A stretch of DNA of 64,000 nucleotides from positions 3,057,001 through 3,121,000 of the forward strand of contig JAYKKI010000137.1 of NCBI GenBank assembly GCA_039881145.1. The letters run 5' to 3'. Origin of the DNA: Druceiella hillmani (lineage: Eukaryota > Arthropoda > Insecta > Lepidoptera > Hepialidae). Made by a program: the position numbers and the translations under genes. Under the pieces are notes generated by a model. It was not told the DNA's origin, made no database searches, and saw only the letters and a list, made by a program, of their open reading frames with translations. Of this stretch, positions 26,250 through 39,303 are shown piece after piece (position 1 is the first letter of the stretch; each line of letters opens with the position of its first letter).

Positions 26250-28150
26250 GATAGATAATACGATCGGAAAAACTACCCGTCCGTACGAAGCTAACAATAA
26301 GTAACGAAGCTTATCTTACTTTTGATGATTAATTTCCGAAATATAAATATTGCCAAGTTATGTTTTTGTGAACCATCAAGATGAAATAAAATGCAAGTTA
26401 CTTGAAGACGTTTTTTAATATAAAGCTATGAGTATTCTTAATATAAACATATTAGAGGTTATTAAAATACTAATCTGTAGTTAGATTTTCATCACAATTT
26501 AACTCGAACTTACGATTAAGTACAGACAAGAGACCATTTTAATAACTCTTCTGAGAATTTTCATTTAAAAACCACTCACGTTAAATAAAATTTGTTATGC
26601 ATCGGTATATCAAAGGGAAAACCAAGAATTTACGATGGGGTAGAAATTACAAATAGTTTCATTTTATTATTTTAAATGAAATTACGCATCTTAATAAATG
26701 AGTTTATAATAAAAAATTGTCTTTTTGATTTAATTTTGCCGAGTTTATTTTATTAAATTTTTTCAAATAATAACTTTGTCTTCAAATTCAGAAGTCACTG
26801 CCACACGAATAAAATTATTTTTGTAATATCTTCGATTGCAATTTCAATAAAATAAATTTAAGTTTTCTTACAGAAACATGCTTTAAATGTACTCGTCTTG
26901 ATGCACAGAATCACTGTACGAGTAATAGGCACATTATTTGTTATATCTGTATAAATATGCGCGGTGTACCTGGCGAAATATTTTAGACAGAATTATTACA
27001 AAACTAGTTTAACTTTTACATTATTTTGTAAAATTATAATCAATATGTCTCAACGAAATATAATGTTGACAGAAGTTTATTGTTTTAAAACAGAAGTTCT
27101 TTTTTTAATTTATTTATTTCAAATATGATTTTAGTATTCAATAAATTTATACTCGTTAACTCTATATTTTTAGAAAAAAGAATAGATTTCGGTCTAAAAT
27201 TCAAAGTATTTAGCCATGTTTTCGTGTCTATATTTTCAATAACATGAATGAAATATTCTGCCAATCATATACCGAGTCGTATGTAAATATTAAAATGTAG
27301 TAGATCATATTACGCAAAAACTATGGAATTTTTTTATATTCCCATTTATTCCTGTACTGCATGACTCATTAATTAGCCCTATCGCGAAATATTTTAAACT
27401 ATCTTGAGCTCTTCAAAATAGAAATTATAGGAATATTAGATACCTTTCTTCACATATTATACCTGTTTTTTAAACAATTACATGGAAAATTATATCGATC
27501 TCTATTAGTATATCAGAGATATTCGTCTTTTTCTCAGTAAAATTCTCAAGGACTTTGCTTACATAAATTTTCCACTATGCCCTTATCAAAGACTGATCAA
27601 TACCTAAACGGTCCATTATTCCGTATTTAACACACGGATCTCATGTAATGTTTCTATTATCGTATTTAAATATAATGTACTTGTCATAAATAAGAGTGCG
27701 TTTAAGGTAATTTTATTGCTTTCATTATATTCTATATTTTTTAGACACTAATAACCTATAATTTAGCGACAAGTGAATGATAAATAAAATGAAATAGTGA
27801 CTCGACGGATAACCTACGTTTCCCTGAAATGGGTGAAATATATGTTGTCTACATATTAAGCTAAAATGAAATTCAAGGACATTTAGAAAATAAATGTAAT
27901 GAAAAATGTCTACAAATTGCAACAATTGGAGCTATTTCTGGAATAAGCATTCACATTCCAATGTCGTACGGTTTAATAATGTGATACTACCGCAGATGTG
28001 AGTGGAATACTTGTCACTGTGAAGAGGACGTTTTTGTTCTAACGTAGGAAAGCTTTGAAAATTATTTTAATGACTTACGAGTATAAACATAAATTTTACG
28101 CTAGACAAAATAATTCGAATCTATTCATAGATTAGATTTGAACATAAAAT
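26250..28150 (-). repeat. Right arm of the diverged large inverted duplication
   Basis: This is the reverse-complement partner of 12750-14410. A short segment of it (about 26880-26970, with tttaaatgtactcg and a following gcacaaaatcac-like block) also resembles 49190-49280 in the same orientation, suggesting the unit is a dispersed repeat with at least one further partial copy. Confidence 0.65.
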
Positions 28151-28214
28151 TGTTCAAGAATTATAAATGAATACGAGGATTTATTTCAACAAATTTACCT
28201 TAATTCATGAAAAC

Positions 28215-28565
28215 TCATTCTGTTGCTGCCGTGATGAGGACTTTATGGAGTTGAATATGGGAAAATTGAGAGTTCAATTCTAATTCGGTTCTAGAATATG
28301 GTGTAGCAAAAAATTGATGATCGCGTGAGCATAGAAAATAACTGGGTAAGAAGAATGAAAGTTTACGCAATAATAAACGCTACGTATCTCCTAATAAGCT
28401 AAGAATGAAACTTAGCATACCCAGCAGGATATCGGAAGGAAATTTTAAAGTGAACAGATATCGTAGGAACGTCTTCTGTACACGTTTAATCATCAAACTG
28501 TATTTGACTTTGTTTGGTCTACAAATGATGCAGCCGAATTCTAGCAGGTTTTGCACTAATGAAGT
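28215..28565 (-). pseudogene. Non-LTR retrotransposon ORF2 fragment (after the RT domain)
   Basis: 117 codons on the minus strand, interrupted only by one tag. It begins TSLVQNLLEFGCIICRPNK, then YSLMIKRVQKTFLRYL. This is the segment of jockey/CR1-like ORF2 proteins reading 'SLV...LEY.S..W.P....I..IERVQ..FLR', found just downstream of the reverse transcriptase fingers-palm region. The following FPSDILLG part and the C-terminus ending in an in-frame tga are less conserved. It sits at the outer end of the right arm of the inverted duplication, which may explain why the duplication cannot be followed further. It is a different family from the 7.8-kb and 38.2-kb tails. Confidence 0.7.
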
Positions 28566-29887
28566 GTAGAGAAAAAGTTATATCAATATAATTACGGAAC
28601 CAAATTTAATTATTGAATGGAATAAAATTAAGTATTATGACTTTATAACTATTACTCGTTGACTAATCGATATAATTGGGATATACCGTAAACCTGGTTA
28701 GTTAAATGTCTCATCTTCTGAATTTTACATTCCTGAAATGGAGAAATGGGTAACTATTGCTAATAACTATAGAACGAAATTAATGAGTTTCGAAGTAAAA
28801 ACAAATAGGTCACATATTTATAGGAAACAAAGACTCGTGCGACCTCAAGCCGAAAATATTGAAATAATTTTTTTTTTATGATAAAAAGACGAGAATATAT
28901 CTTGATTAAATGATTTTTATCATAAGATCAAAAAATGTAGCCATTTGCTACATAATTAAGTGAATAAAGCAATTAATTACTTATTCGAGTCTAAATGTAC
29001 CTCTTACATTTTTACCTAATTTCGTTTTACCTTCAACATTTCTAGAAAGAAATTGAAATTCATTGGGACGAAATTATCTTATTGACTTCATTAATTTTTA
29101 ATTACATGGAATTAAATGCCATCACAAGTACGACGTTTTACGTTTCAGTGATTTCAGATTTATTGCGAAATGGAAAGATAATCAGATTTTAATAAAAATA
29201 AATTGCCCTCTGACTTATCCAATAGATTATATTATAAATACATATGTATGTAAATTAGATATCGCGCCCATGGAGAATTACTGCGCATGCCGGCGGCGGA
29301 TTTCATTAAATAATTCTATCGAATTTCCTGTCCTTTCGCCATTGGTATAAGAAGATCTAATGCTGACTTGTCTATTATTTGAACATCCGTCATATTTTTA
29401 CATGTTTTTAGAGTTCCTTATCTGAAGAGTTCAAGTCGAAACCCAGTATTATGAGAAAAAATTTTGCCCGTCTATTCGCTTTTCAGACGTCTCTAGGTCC
29501 TTACTAGAATAAGTTAAACAAAATTCTTAAATACGTAATTTTCTGACCCTACGTCAACAAATTACGTATTAGGCTTAGTATTACATACAATTTTATATGA
29601 AGAGCGCGCAAAATACTCAAAAGGGTGGGTGGGTATGTGTAACATCGTCCACAAAATATCTTTATACGGAATAAGACAAAACTTTTTATATATTATTTTC
29701 TAAAAATATAACTAATATAATACAGAAAACCGTAAAATTCATCTGTTTTGGCATATTATGTTATCACGTCAATCTTGAAAATACTTATGTATATATCCTA
29801 TATTTAAACAATAAATACTAAGATTATATGTATTATGGTTAAAATAGTTTTTCAGATACGAAAAATAAAAACATAATATTTTTAGTT
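28566..29887. other. Intergenic DNA with a short CpG-rich spot
   Basis: At 29262-29300 the sequence becomes G+C- and CpG-rich (tactgcgcatgccggcggcg). The tgcgcatgc part resembles an NRF-1/erect-wing type promoter motif. No gene start is visible nearby. Confidence 0.4.
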
Positions 29888-30118
29888 ATTGAAAATATTT
29901 GGCGTTTATTTTGTAGAAATGCATTATTAATAATTAAATGAAACAACGTAATGTAGTATTATTTCTACTTTATTTATATTCTTCACCACGACCTAGGTTT
30001 TGTTGTATTACAGCATCTTTAGGTGGGCAATTATCAAGATTTTTGCTAATTGCCCACCTGAAGATGTAATACAACGAAACCCAGCTAGTGTGAAAGAACT
30101 TAAAGTAAGGAGAAATAA
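29888..30118 (-). mobile_element. Short PLE-derived copy C, head-to-head inverted dimer
   Basis: The left arm starts attgaaaatatttggcg at 29888 and carries a damaged minus-strand hammerhead (29992-30027; CUAAAGA replaces CUGAAGA and AAAA replaces GAAA). The right arm reads outward on the plus strand from about 30046 with CUGAAGA and GAAA but a shortened stem II and broken stem III. Both ribozymes are predicted dead. No coding sequence was found. Confidence 0.8.
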
Positions 30119-31919
30119 ATAGTTTTAGGTATTATTATTCTCTATGTTACTATTTTAAATATAGGCTTACTATTTTAAATTTATATATTTTGTACTGAAA
30201 TAATGCATTTTTAGTTAAGAAACTTTTTGTACATTTGGACATAAAATGTTATGTGCCTACACACTAAGTTTATGTGCCTACACATAATGTAGGTAAAAAT
30301 CTCGCGGTGCCAATCTGGCTGGTAACTGACCGGTTTTATTTTTACACAATATATGCATTTAATTTTAAGGATTTTTCCTTATATTTATATCTTTATTCTT
30401 ATATCTTTCTCTTTTTATAAATATTTCACACTGTGAACTTTGCAATCTCATTTTCATCACTTTCGTCCGATTTATCCAAAAACGTAGTAATCAAAGATTT
30501 CTATTAGTACAAATACTTCAGTCTTTACTAGTAATCACAATTCTGTAAAACTGCCTTATTATTTGCGATATTTTCAAGTTCCATTATCTTTTCTCCAGCA
30601 GTAATTGTGAGGGGTATGTTTTTATCTTCGTTTCCACCCTTAATTAAAGTGCCTATGTGCACGAAGTAACTTATCATTTCCGTTAATGAATATATTTCCA
30701 ACCTTAATATTTAATTAAATTTTCAAATCATATGTCATGAACAGGTGTAATTTATTTAGAAATTATTTTTCTTCACTTATGATAAGAAATATTTCTTCGG
30801 CACAATAGGATGATGTCATGACAAATTATAATTTAGAGAATAAGATAATAATTACAACAGTAAGAAAAAATATTAAAATGCTATTGGATTTTTAAAAATT
30901 TTTTTTAAATATTTTATTTTTAATGGTTATTTATCTCATTAAACATCCAAACAAATTGTCGAATTTACTAAATGACAGAGATCCTCTTATTTCTATTGGT
31001 TTCTCTTAGTAATAAGTATCGGCCCTAATTTTGTGTAAGTGATTCAAATCTTCTAATGAAATAATTTCATGCAGTACATCGAGTTAGATCACAACAAAGA
31101 CATTTAAATAAAAAACTAACAACCTATGCTGAAACACATCAATTATACCAAGAGATAAAGCATTAAACCTTTTATTTTTTTTAATGTAAATGTATTTATT
31201 TAACAATTTTTATGCATATTACATAGGACTGACTTATTGCTAAATGAGTAATCCCTTCCAGTTAACCGTAACAAACGGTATTGAAATTTAGTTGGTAGAC
31301 TGTAAGAGATTTTGCAATGAAAATGATTTATATAGAAAAAAAGAAATACAAAATTAAATTCACTCACAAAGTGTCGAATTTGCCGATTCATATGATCGGG
31401 ATTAAATATTCAATGATTAGGTATAACAATTTGTCAATTATTTTTACCTATTTATTTCGTAAATAGTTAATAAATATCAAAAATTATCCCACGATTAAAA
31501 TTTATATTTTGTAATCATCCAAAGAAATATCTTATTATATTTAGATCCCTATTAAGAGGCTCTTAACTTACGGTTCATTTAGTATATTAATTTTTCATTT
31601 TTTCAAAAGTAAGCAATAAGTTTTAGAATGAAAAAAAATAGGAATTATTGTAAAATCAAAAATTTTACAAATTATTATTGCATTATATTAAAAAAACTGA
31701 AGAGTATTTTACGAATATTACCAAAAAATAAGATTTAAAAAAATGCTACCAGATCCGTGCCTGATTTTACGTCCCATTACTACGTCTTAATTTTATAATA
31801 ATTAATAATTGTACAAAGTAATTATAATTAAAATAGTAAATGTAATAATAAATAATTATGCAAAATATAAGGAAATATAGATTGAATATATTTGACGAAT
31901 ATTTGTAAAAAAATAGGCA
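30119..31919. other. A+T-rich intergenic DNA, nothing recognised
   Basis: No supported frame, RNA or repeat was found. Confidence 0.5.
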
Positions 31920-32460
31920 GTATTGGAAAATCATATCAGAGATTGGACCAAACAATTTATGACATATTTTAAAAATACACCCAGATCTACAGTCACAAAT
32001 AAAAAATATTTGATGAAAATTGCAGCACAATTCTGTAAAAACTTATATAGTCACGGGAATGACTCAAAACATGTAAATATTAACTGGGTTAACAGTGATC
32101 CTGTTTTATCTTTCTTAGAGAATGAGATAGAACTCTGAATAAAAAATTAGGACCAAAGTCCCGGCTTTGACGGCATAACTAACGCAATGTTAATAGCACG
32201 TTCAGAAGCACTAACTCACAAAATTTATTAACATGATCGTAAAGTAAAAGCAACTGTCAAAACAGGAGATTAACTCTGAAAGAGTTCTACCTTACAAAAA
32301 TGGTGATGCAAACTTAAAAATATATTAGAGACCTCCTAGTCTCATATCATGTATTTACAAAGTGTTCGCACCGACCTTGCTAAGACGTTTAACAAGAAGT
32401 ATAAATGAAAATGATGAAACAGACTAGATTCATGAAAAATTTGTCAACAGTCGGCCATAT
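31920..32460 (+). pseudogene. RTE-like LINE reverse transcriptase, N-terminal part
   Basis: The open frame 31923-32138 (ENHIRDWTKQFMTYFKN, then IAAQFCKNLYSHGND, NINWVN...VLSFLENEIE) is the linker before the polymerase in RTE/craniofacial-like insect LINEs. After a stop, DQSPGFDGITNAMLI with SEALTHK follows, matching the 'DKSPG.DGI.NE.L' start of the RT. Degraded forms of the 'LLYKKGD...YRPISL...YK.F...L..RL' blocks come next (LKNGDANLK, then RPPSLISCIYKVFAPTLLRRL), ending near NENDETD. Several stops and frameshifts are present. It breaks off at about 32460, close to a TA array. The missing later RT part of the same family occurs at 52560-53243. Confidence 0.8.
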
Positions 32461-32503
32461 ATATAAATATATACTCCGAAAGTAATAATGGAATACAGGT
32501 ATA

Positions 32504-32508
<5 letters not shown>

Positions 32509-32569
<61 letters not shown>
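32509..32569. repeat. (TA)n microsatellite
   Basis: A TA array preceded by gtgtgt, just after the LINE fragment. Confidence 0.95.
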
Positions 32570-32571
<2 letters not shown>

Positions 32572-33697
32572 TAGTATAAAATATATAAAGAGGATACACT
32601 TATACAAGTTTACTGCAAGCATTTTCTTTAATCCAAAATTTTGATTTGAATAGTTCTATACATTAATTGTGCATATTCAATTGAATAATCGTATATTACA
32701 AAATTACTACTAAATATTATTTTCTAGAAAAAAAAAAAAAAAAGGAATTCCATTCATATCATTCAGCCAATTATCGAGATAATCCATACGTAACGAATTC
32801 TTCTTATTATTTCTCTAGTTGCTTATTAATGGTTAGTGTTACATTTTCTCTTTCAGTTAATGTTACATAAAATATCAAAAATTTAGATAAAGTACTCATT
32901 TTACTGCATCATTACCAACATCAGCAAATGATACATAATCTTCCTTCCACGGACTGTTTTAAAATAGAGACCTTCTCTAAAGATGGTTACTTCCTGCTGA
33001 GGAGATTTGAATTGTTTAAAGATACTTATAAATGGGTCAACAGCGCCATCACGGTGCGGATATAAAGTCCTTTATGCGACGATAAAGACAATTTTCCGAC
33101 CCGATACGGTGCCAGGAAAGCTGATCCATGTGGAAAAGTTCTCGCTAAATATTCCACGTGAATGTGTAAAAATATATTTTTAAGGTATGAATAATGTAAA
33201 AGATATCTTTATAAAGGTAATAATTTTAAGTTTAACTTTTGTATAAATTCCTAACTCCACTTAATGGTTATTTTGTTTATTATTTCTTAATTTCCTTGGT
33301 CCACTTAACATTTTATTTGGCAGGTATATTTTATATAAATATTCAGATTTGACGATGAATATATTTATATGTCAATTAATTTAATAAAGAAGCAGTACCT
33401 TATTTTTCGTACCAAGCTGTTAATGTGCTAACGAATCAATGAAACAAATCAGTATAAAGGCTTCAATGAAAAATTTCGAAGAATATGATGAGTTATAAGT
33501 AAATATATGATTTAGATACGTATTTTTTAATACTGGGGCACATATTTTATATCAAAAAATTGTGGAAACAATTTTTGATATTAACAAATTAATATACTAA
33601 ATTGTACACAGCATTATAATAGTAAATCAATCTTTATTTAAAATTTGTTATATTAAATTACATCTGTCACATGTAACCACGTCATTTTTAAAAGCAC
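32570..33697. other. Intergenic DNA, nothing recognised
   Basis: It includes a 16-bp A run near 32729 but no supported feature. Confidence 0.5.
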
Positions 33698-33895
33698 TTA
33701 TACATTTAAAATAATATTTACCATTCCAACAGGAACAGAATTCCCAAAAACCATAATTTCAAAACTTATTTGTGAATCACAGCTGGATTTAAGGTTAACG
33801 ATTAACATATTTAAAAGTTTTGTTTTATTTAAGTTCAAATTAAATAAACCCAGACTCCAATCCATTACCGAGATATCTCTACCTGTTTTTCGCAA
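33698..33895 (-). pseudogene. Possible reverse transcriptase relic (post-FADD region)
   Basis: The 66-codon minus frame reads MDWSLGLFNLNLNKTKLL, then SQISFEIMVFGNSVPVGMV. This resembles the 'W....L.LN..KT.....' helix and the following 'I...G..IP.V..V..LG' strand of CR1/jockey-like reverse transcriptases, just before the segment preserved at 38226. Only this block is visible, so the call rests on one weak motif and its spacing. Confidence 0.4.
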
Positions 33896-36800
33896 TGAAA
33901 GAAATTTGAAGATTCTCAGTTTTTCAAAAATAAATTAATTAAGGAAGATTTATCGCTTGGTCAATTTAATTTTCTTTACTTTCATTAGCATATATTTCCT
34001 GTTTAATAGGATTTCAATTTAAGGTAATTTTTTTCTAAACTTTTTCTAAATTTTAACTTCTCTAAATTCACTACCAAAATTTTGCCGCCAAGATGGTTTC
34101 AATAACGAAAAGAGGAAAATACCCTTGCAAACCAGATTTCTGTATTATTAAAAAACGATCTAAGTACATATAAAAAACAATCTAAGTAAATTTATTTTTG
34201 GGATATACATATTATCGGCTTCCACCTTACACCTATAATGTTATAATGGAACAATAACAAAATATACACACCCTTAAATTTTTAATTTTTGTCTATTTTT
34301 TTTAAATTACATAATCTATTAAAAATCTGTTGATAAACAAGAACGGGTTATATTTAAAATTTAGTAAACTTATGTACAAAAACTATAACTCATTAACAGA
34401 CAACATCTAGATAGATTGACAACGGTAATCCACACCCCACGATATTTTTTTTCATTTTTAGCTGATGACATTTTTAAAAAGACATGCCAAAACACATATT
34501 TTATCAATCTCTTTTTATGGAGAGAATATGAATTAAATTTATTCGAATAGGAAATTCAAAACAAGCCCAAAATTTTTTCAAATTTATGACTTTTCGTCAA
34601 TTTGTTTCTTTGTTTGAGTAGCGTGCAAAAATTAATAGATCGTTATCAATCAAACTTTCAGTGAAAAGAAATAATCTAAGCTGTATTCTTTCCACTTTCA
34701 AATACAGGACTTAAAATTAATTGGCTACTAGTGCACACGAAATGAGAGCGGAGTTAGCAAACTTAACAAATGAAGAACTCTCGAAACTATTAGAGCACTT
34801 TAATTTAATGTTATTTTGACAGAAATTTTACGCATGCGAAGCTGCAGGCATGTTTCAGTGGCAAATACGAAAACAGTTCTAGATTTCTGTATGATGCTTT
34901 TTAATATCTTAATTCAACATATTATATACGCTCTAAGTGGAAATTAATTTTAAGTTTAAACGACAATTTCACTACAACTTTCATTAGTTTTCTAACTTTA
35001 GTTATTTTTTTAGAAAATCCACTTTTCGGAAATTTGTCCTTATTCGGAGACGTATTTCTACATTTTTTCGATATTCTTTTCCACTACTTTTACCTACAGC
35101 TTATGTAGAATTTTGTCTCTTCTACCAACTGTTTTATTTGTGGTCTTATGTAATGTGAGTTAAATATGAAATGTTAAATATGGAAAGAGTCAAATAATAG
35201 AAGAGGAAAAATCGGTAAAATAAAAAGAACCAAGTGATTCACATAATATAAGTTTATTTCGATGCTAACGGAAACAATTGCCTATATTTTCATGATTCTA
35301 TGAACACAAATATTATCGGTAGGCGCAGCTTGAAGCTTCCAACTTTGTTCATCGAATATGAGACACGTGTCTTTGAAAGTGAGGAGAAAATATTTCACGA
35401 CTTTGACGACAGGGTGAAACTAATTTGCTCCTCTAAAACCTTCTAGCTATATTTATAAATATTCTGTTTGTAATGCAACATTTTAAAAAGATATTTTTTG
35501 AAGACGGTTGCAAGTTATCGTTATCTGTAATGACCATCTGTATTTTATCAATGGAATCTGTGTAATTCACTTTACAGAGACTAATAATTTTAAAACTACT
35601 GACAGTTACATCTGTCCTGGATTCTCGTCAAGTTCATTTTAAGTTTTCTTTCCCGACTAATTTCGTATACTATTTTCTTTAATAAATTGTCTTTAATTTT
35701 GTAGACCATTTGCTTTGAATTGAGCAGAAAACTGTTATTGATAACTTTTATCGTCTGCCATTGACCAAAACAAAACGGCACATTGCACAATCCCATATTT
35801 AAATTTAAAAATTAAATGTCAAATTCACCTAAAACAATCAATTCATGGATTTTGCATTAAAAATAGAATTAAACTGTAAATTTAATAAGCTATAGCATCT
35901 ATTTACTTCTATTCCTCTTTCCTCTCTTCTAATGGGAAAATCATAATATCATAAACAGAAAGCAATTTTTTAAAAATTATATTCACATTTGATTTTCTTA
36001 TCGAATTATAACTATGTATTGCAAAATATTAATAGGAATTTGATATAATTTTACTAATAATTAAAATAGTATCTCTAAAGTAAATTGAATAATCAATTAT
36101 ATATCCGCAGTACAAAGAATTCCCAGGTTTTAGAGTTCATTTTCTATTTAATAAAAAAAAAACTACTTGCAAATAAATAACCCAAGCCAGTAGTGATTTA
36201 TCATTTTTTTTATATAAAAATATTATAAATTACTTATTGATACAATCCTGTTATTTTTAATCCAAAATCATAACGCTTTGACTGCATATATTGGAAACCA
36301 TATCAAAAAAGAATTAACCGGAATTGATAAAATATTTTAATGGAATAATAAAAAAGATACTTTGAAATATATAAATACGTTTAAATGAAATTTCGGATTA
36401 AGAAATGTTTTCAATTATACATATAGTTAATTTCCACAGAAATGAACTTTCTGTTTACTGTAGTTCATGAATCAATAGGTTCTGATAAATAATTAGTCAA
36501 TCGTTACAAACGAAGACAAATAAACACTGAACATATTTGCTTTTAGGATATCTTAATATCATCATATTTCATAAATGTGGTAATCCCAAAATTTCTCCAC
36601 ATAGGCGAGAGAATTTTATAAATTATAGTTCAGTATGACTTATTTGGTAAGATATTTGTGTATATTCATAAGAAATTTACCAAAGATTCACGAATTTTTT
36701 ACCCGATTATTATCAGTGATGAAAACATTGTCGAATAGTGTTCTTTCACCATAATGTTGTGCCTACATTATGAACAAGTATCGGTGTCGTCTCTCAGTTT

Positions 36801-37400
36801 ATTGTAAAATTTTTATGATTTGTGAAGAGTTTATTTCAAAATTCTATGTTTTAATAATATACGAGTTAAGGCAAAAAGCGAAAATTAAAACGGAAAAAGT
36901 ATTCGAAATCTTTATTTGGATTTTTTTCAATGAAGATTAACGAAGTATTTCTGAAAAATTACATTCTGAGGAGCGATCAACGATATAAAGTGAGGCAAAA
37001 CAAATTCTCTATATTATATGCGGAGTATTGATATAGATATTAATATTTTGCATTTTTGATATTTAAATTACCGAAGAAAGCTAAATGTTGCAAAGCCATT
37101 GGAAGCTATCTCGTAAAACCACCCACTTTCTTCAAAGAAAGAATAAAAAGGAATACAATTATATACGTAATGTTGACAGAATATTGTAGAAAATATTAGT
37201 GATTATATAAATAATTAATAAAACGCCTTTTTAAAACGTAGTTATTAGTGTTTTTTTTAATACACTTGTTTTATTTTTAAATCGGATACGAACTTTTGTA
37301 ATGTTTGAATATTCAAGCGTATGGCTGTTTCTTAATCATAACTTCACTTAAACTAATATTTTCAATGCAAGAACAAATTTGTTTTTTTTTCATAGAACAT
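33896..37400. other. A+T-rich intergenic DNA, nothing recognised
   Basis: A minus frame at 35596-35796 has no supporting features. Nothing else was found. Confidence 0.5.
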
Positions 37401-37632
37401 AGCATATGAACAATTAAATGAATCTACGTGATGTAGAATTATTTCTAATTTCTTTAAGTTCTTTACCACGAGCTAGGTTTCGTTGTACTAGAACATCTTC
37501 AGGTGAGCTATTAGCAAAGATAAATAAAAAAAGTAGAAATATTATTACATCACGTAGTTTCATTTAATTGTTAATAATGCAAAATTAATGTCTACAAAAT
37601 AAACGCCAAATATATTCAATAGCATATGAACA
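37401..37632 (-). mobile_element. Short PLE-derived copy D with 12-bp target-site duplication
   Basis: A 208-bp insertion (37413-37620) flanked by a perfect direct repeat agcatatgaaca at 37401-37412 and 37621-37632. In plus orientation the left arm begins attaaatgaa, lacking the outermost 40 bases or so of the terminus. It carries the minus-strand hammerhead, then at about 37525 a reversed arm runs to the full terminus ...tatattcaat. No coding sequence is present. The asymmetric ends, full on one side and shortened on the other, recur in copies E and F. Confidence 0.85.
37466..37506 (-). ncRNA. Hammerhead ribozyme, damaged stem III (PLE copy D)
   Basis: CUGAAGA and GAAA are intact, and stem I pairs (CUCAC with GUGG, one U-G). 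Stem II has a C-A mismatch. Stem III reads CCUAGC instead of CCUAGG, breaking its palindrome next to the cleavage site. Activity is probably reduced or lost. Confidence 0.6.
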
Positions 37633-38225
37633 TGAATAATAGGATTAAAATAAGTATGTAATAACACATCACGACAATATGTCAGCCTATGGCTACCTAT
37701 TACAAAAGACAGACTCTTTTCATAATCAATGGACGACTCGCCTCTGGCGTCTTTTTTTTAATATGTATTTCTCATACTACTTAACCGCTTCTACTATCAA
37801 GATTAATTACTTTAACATGGATATTGTATATTGAATTGTTCCACCCTTTTTCCTATTTAACGTAAGCGGAACTACATGTCGAAATTATTTTTCTCATAAA
37901 TATTAAATATAATATATAATAAAATTGTCGTTAAGGACCTCCACTGCAAGTATAACATAAATAAATATGACGCTTAATTACATACGTATCTTAGTATTAT
38001 TTCTACCTTAAACGCAGGTCCAAGTCTAAATCATCTATGTATTTGCCATGCGGGAATCGTGACCAAATCTACAAAATTCTAATTATTGTTTTTCAGAGAA
38101 TGAAATCAATTCTAGAATTAGTGTCTCTGATCTACCACAATTGTAACCAAAAGGCGCAGTTCATAAACTCCTGTTCATAAATCCCATTCCCTTCAAATGT
38201 AAAAAAATGAGATCTCATTTTTTCA
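37633..38225. other. Intergenic DNA; the end may be decayed LINE
   Basis: The stretch just before the next entry is probably the decayed upstream part of the same LINE, but no motif could be read. Confidence 0.4.
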
Positions 38226-38700
38226 GTTATCGATCAATATCTGAATTGGAAGCACCAAATTAATGATCTCAACCATCGAGTCTTTAGAGAGATACACTCT
38301 CCAGAAAGTCTCTAATATTTAATTCTCATTGAAATTAAAATTAATGTGTCAAACACTGCTATTGCCTTTACTAGACTATGGAGACGGGTGCTACCTTGAT
38401 CTTACGTATTCTTTAAATTTTCAGCTTAAAAAAACTTTATCAAATCTCTTAATTTAGGTTACGACTAGAAATAATACAATTAGAAAATCTTACATTCCCT
38501 TTGAATTTGTTGCCAGAATTGTAGTCTAGTATGCTAAGTAGACATACTATATAAGGATCTTTACACACTCCTTGTCCACATTCGTAGTACTTCCTTCTAT
38601 GAGCATTCAATTATTATTTGTATTGCCAAGTTATTGAACAAATTCGATTCTGTTCCCAATTTTCACCGTCTATTAGAATATTCAATAGCCATCGAAAAAA
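38226..38700 (+). pseudogene. CR1/jockey-like LINE ORF2 C-terminal region
   Basis: Begins VIDQYLNWKHQINDLNHRVF with REIHSLQK after a frameshift. This corresponds to 'LGV.LD..L.W..H......V...LH.L' just after the reverse transcriptase palm. Next is LCQTLLLPLLDYGD-like sequence (MCQTLLLPLLDYGDGCYLDL) at about 38345-38405, the well-conserved 'SL..PL.DY.D..Y' block. After a decayed middle part, TSFYEHSIIICIAKLLNKFD (about 38586-38645) matches the same tail seen at 7763-8057. Stops and frame changes are frequent. It is on the opposite strand from the 7.8-kb copy, and both are 5'-truncated fragments of one family. Confidence 0.75.
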
Positions 38701-39303
38701 AAAATACCTTAACTGCATCTTTCTCGTTTTTTTCCTACTCCTGAATTCTAATGCAGTGCCTCCGCTAACACATGAAAACTAGATAATTTTTTTTTTCGTC
38801 AAACCTTAAAAATCGTTAAAGTTTTGTCACCGTCATATTTAGTCATTTATCTATCCTGTAAATCTAATTCATTGGGGACATTGGTTATTTATTTGACGAT
38901 AGATTATTTTATACACAATTTTTTATCAATACCAGAGATGTCGAATGATATGCTTGAAATAAAAGCACAATTAGTCGTTAAAGTAATCACTGCTTAAGGA
39001 AAAGTCTATAAGTATTCATTTAATTATAAAACTTAGCTTAATAAAATAATTCCCACACTGTCTTCAAGTAATCCTTCCGAACTGTACAAGTCATACTAAA
39101 CTTATTTAATATATCTTCATATCTAAGTGGGTTAAGCAGAATAGTTTCTCATTATCTCATTTATGAGGATGATAGAATTAAGACATAATTATAGGAAATA
39201 TGTTGAGGAATATTTCGCAACTTTGGGAACCATTTTTTCGTATAGAAGGAAAACGTAAACGTACTACTGTAAATAAGATTATAATTAGATAAAAAGTTTA
39301 TAA
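38701..39303. other. Intergenic DNA, nothing recognised
   Basis: No supported feature was found. Confidence 0.5.
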
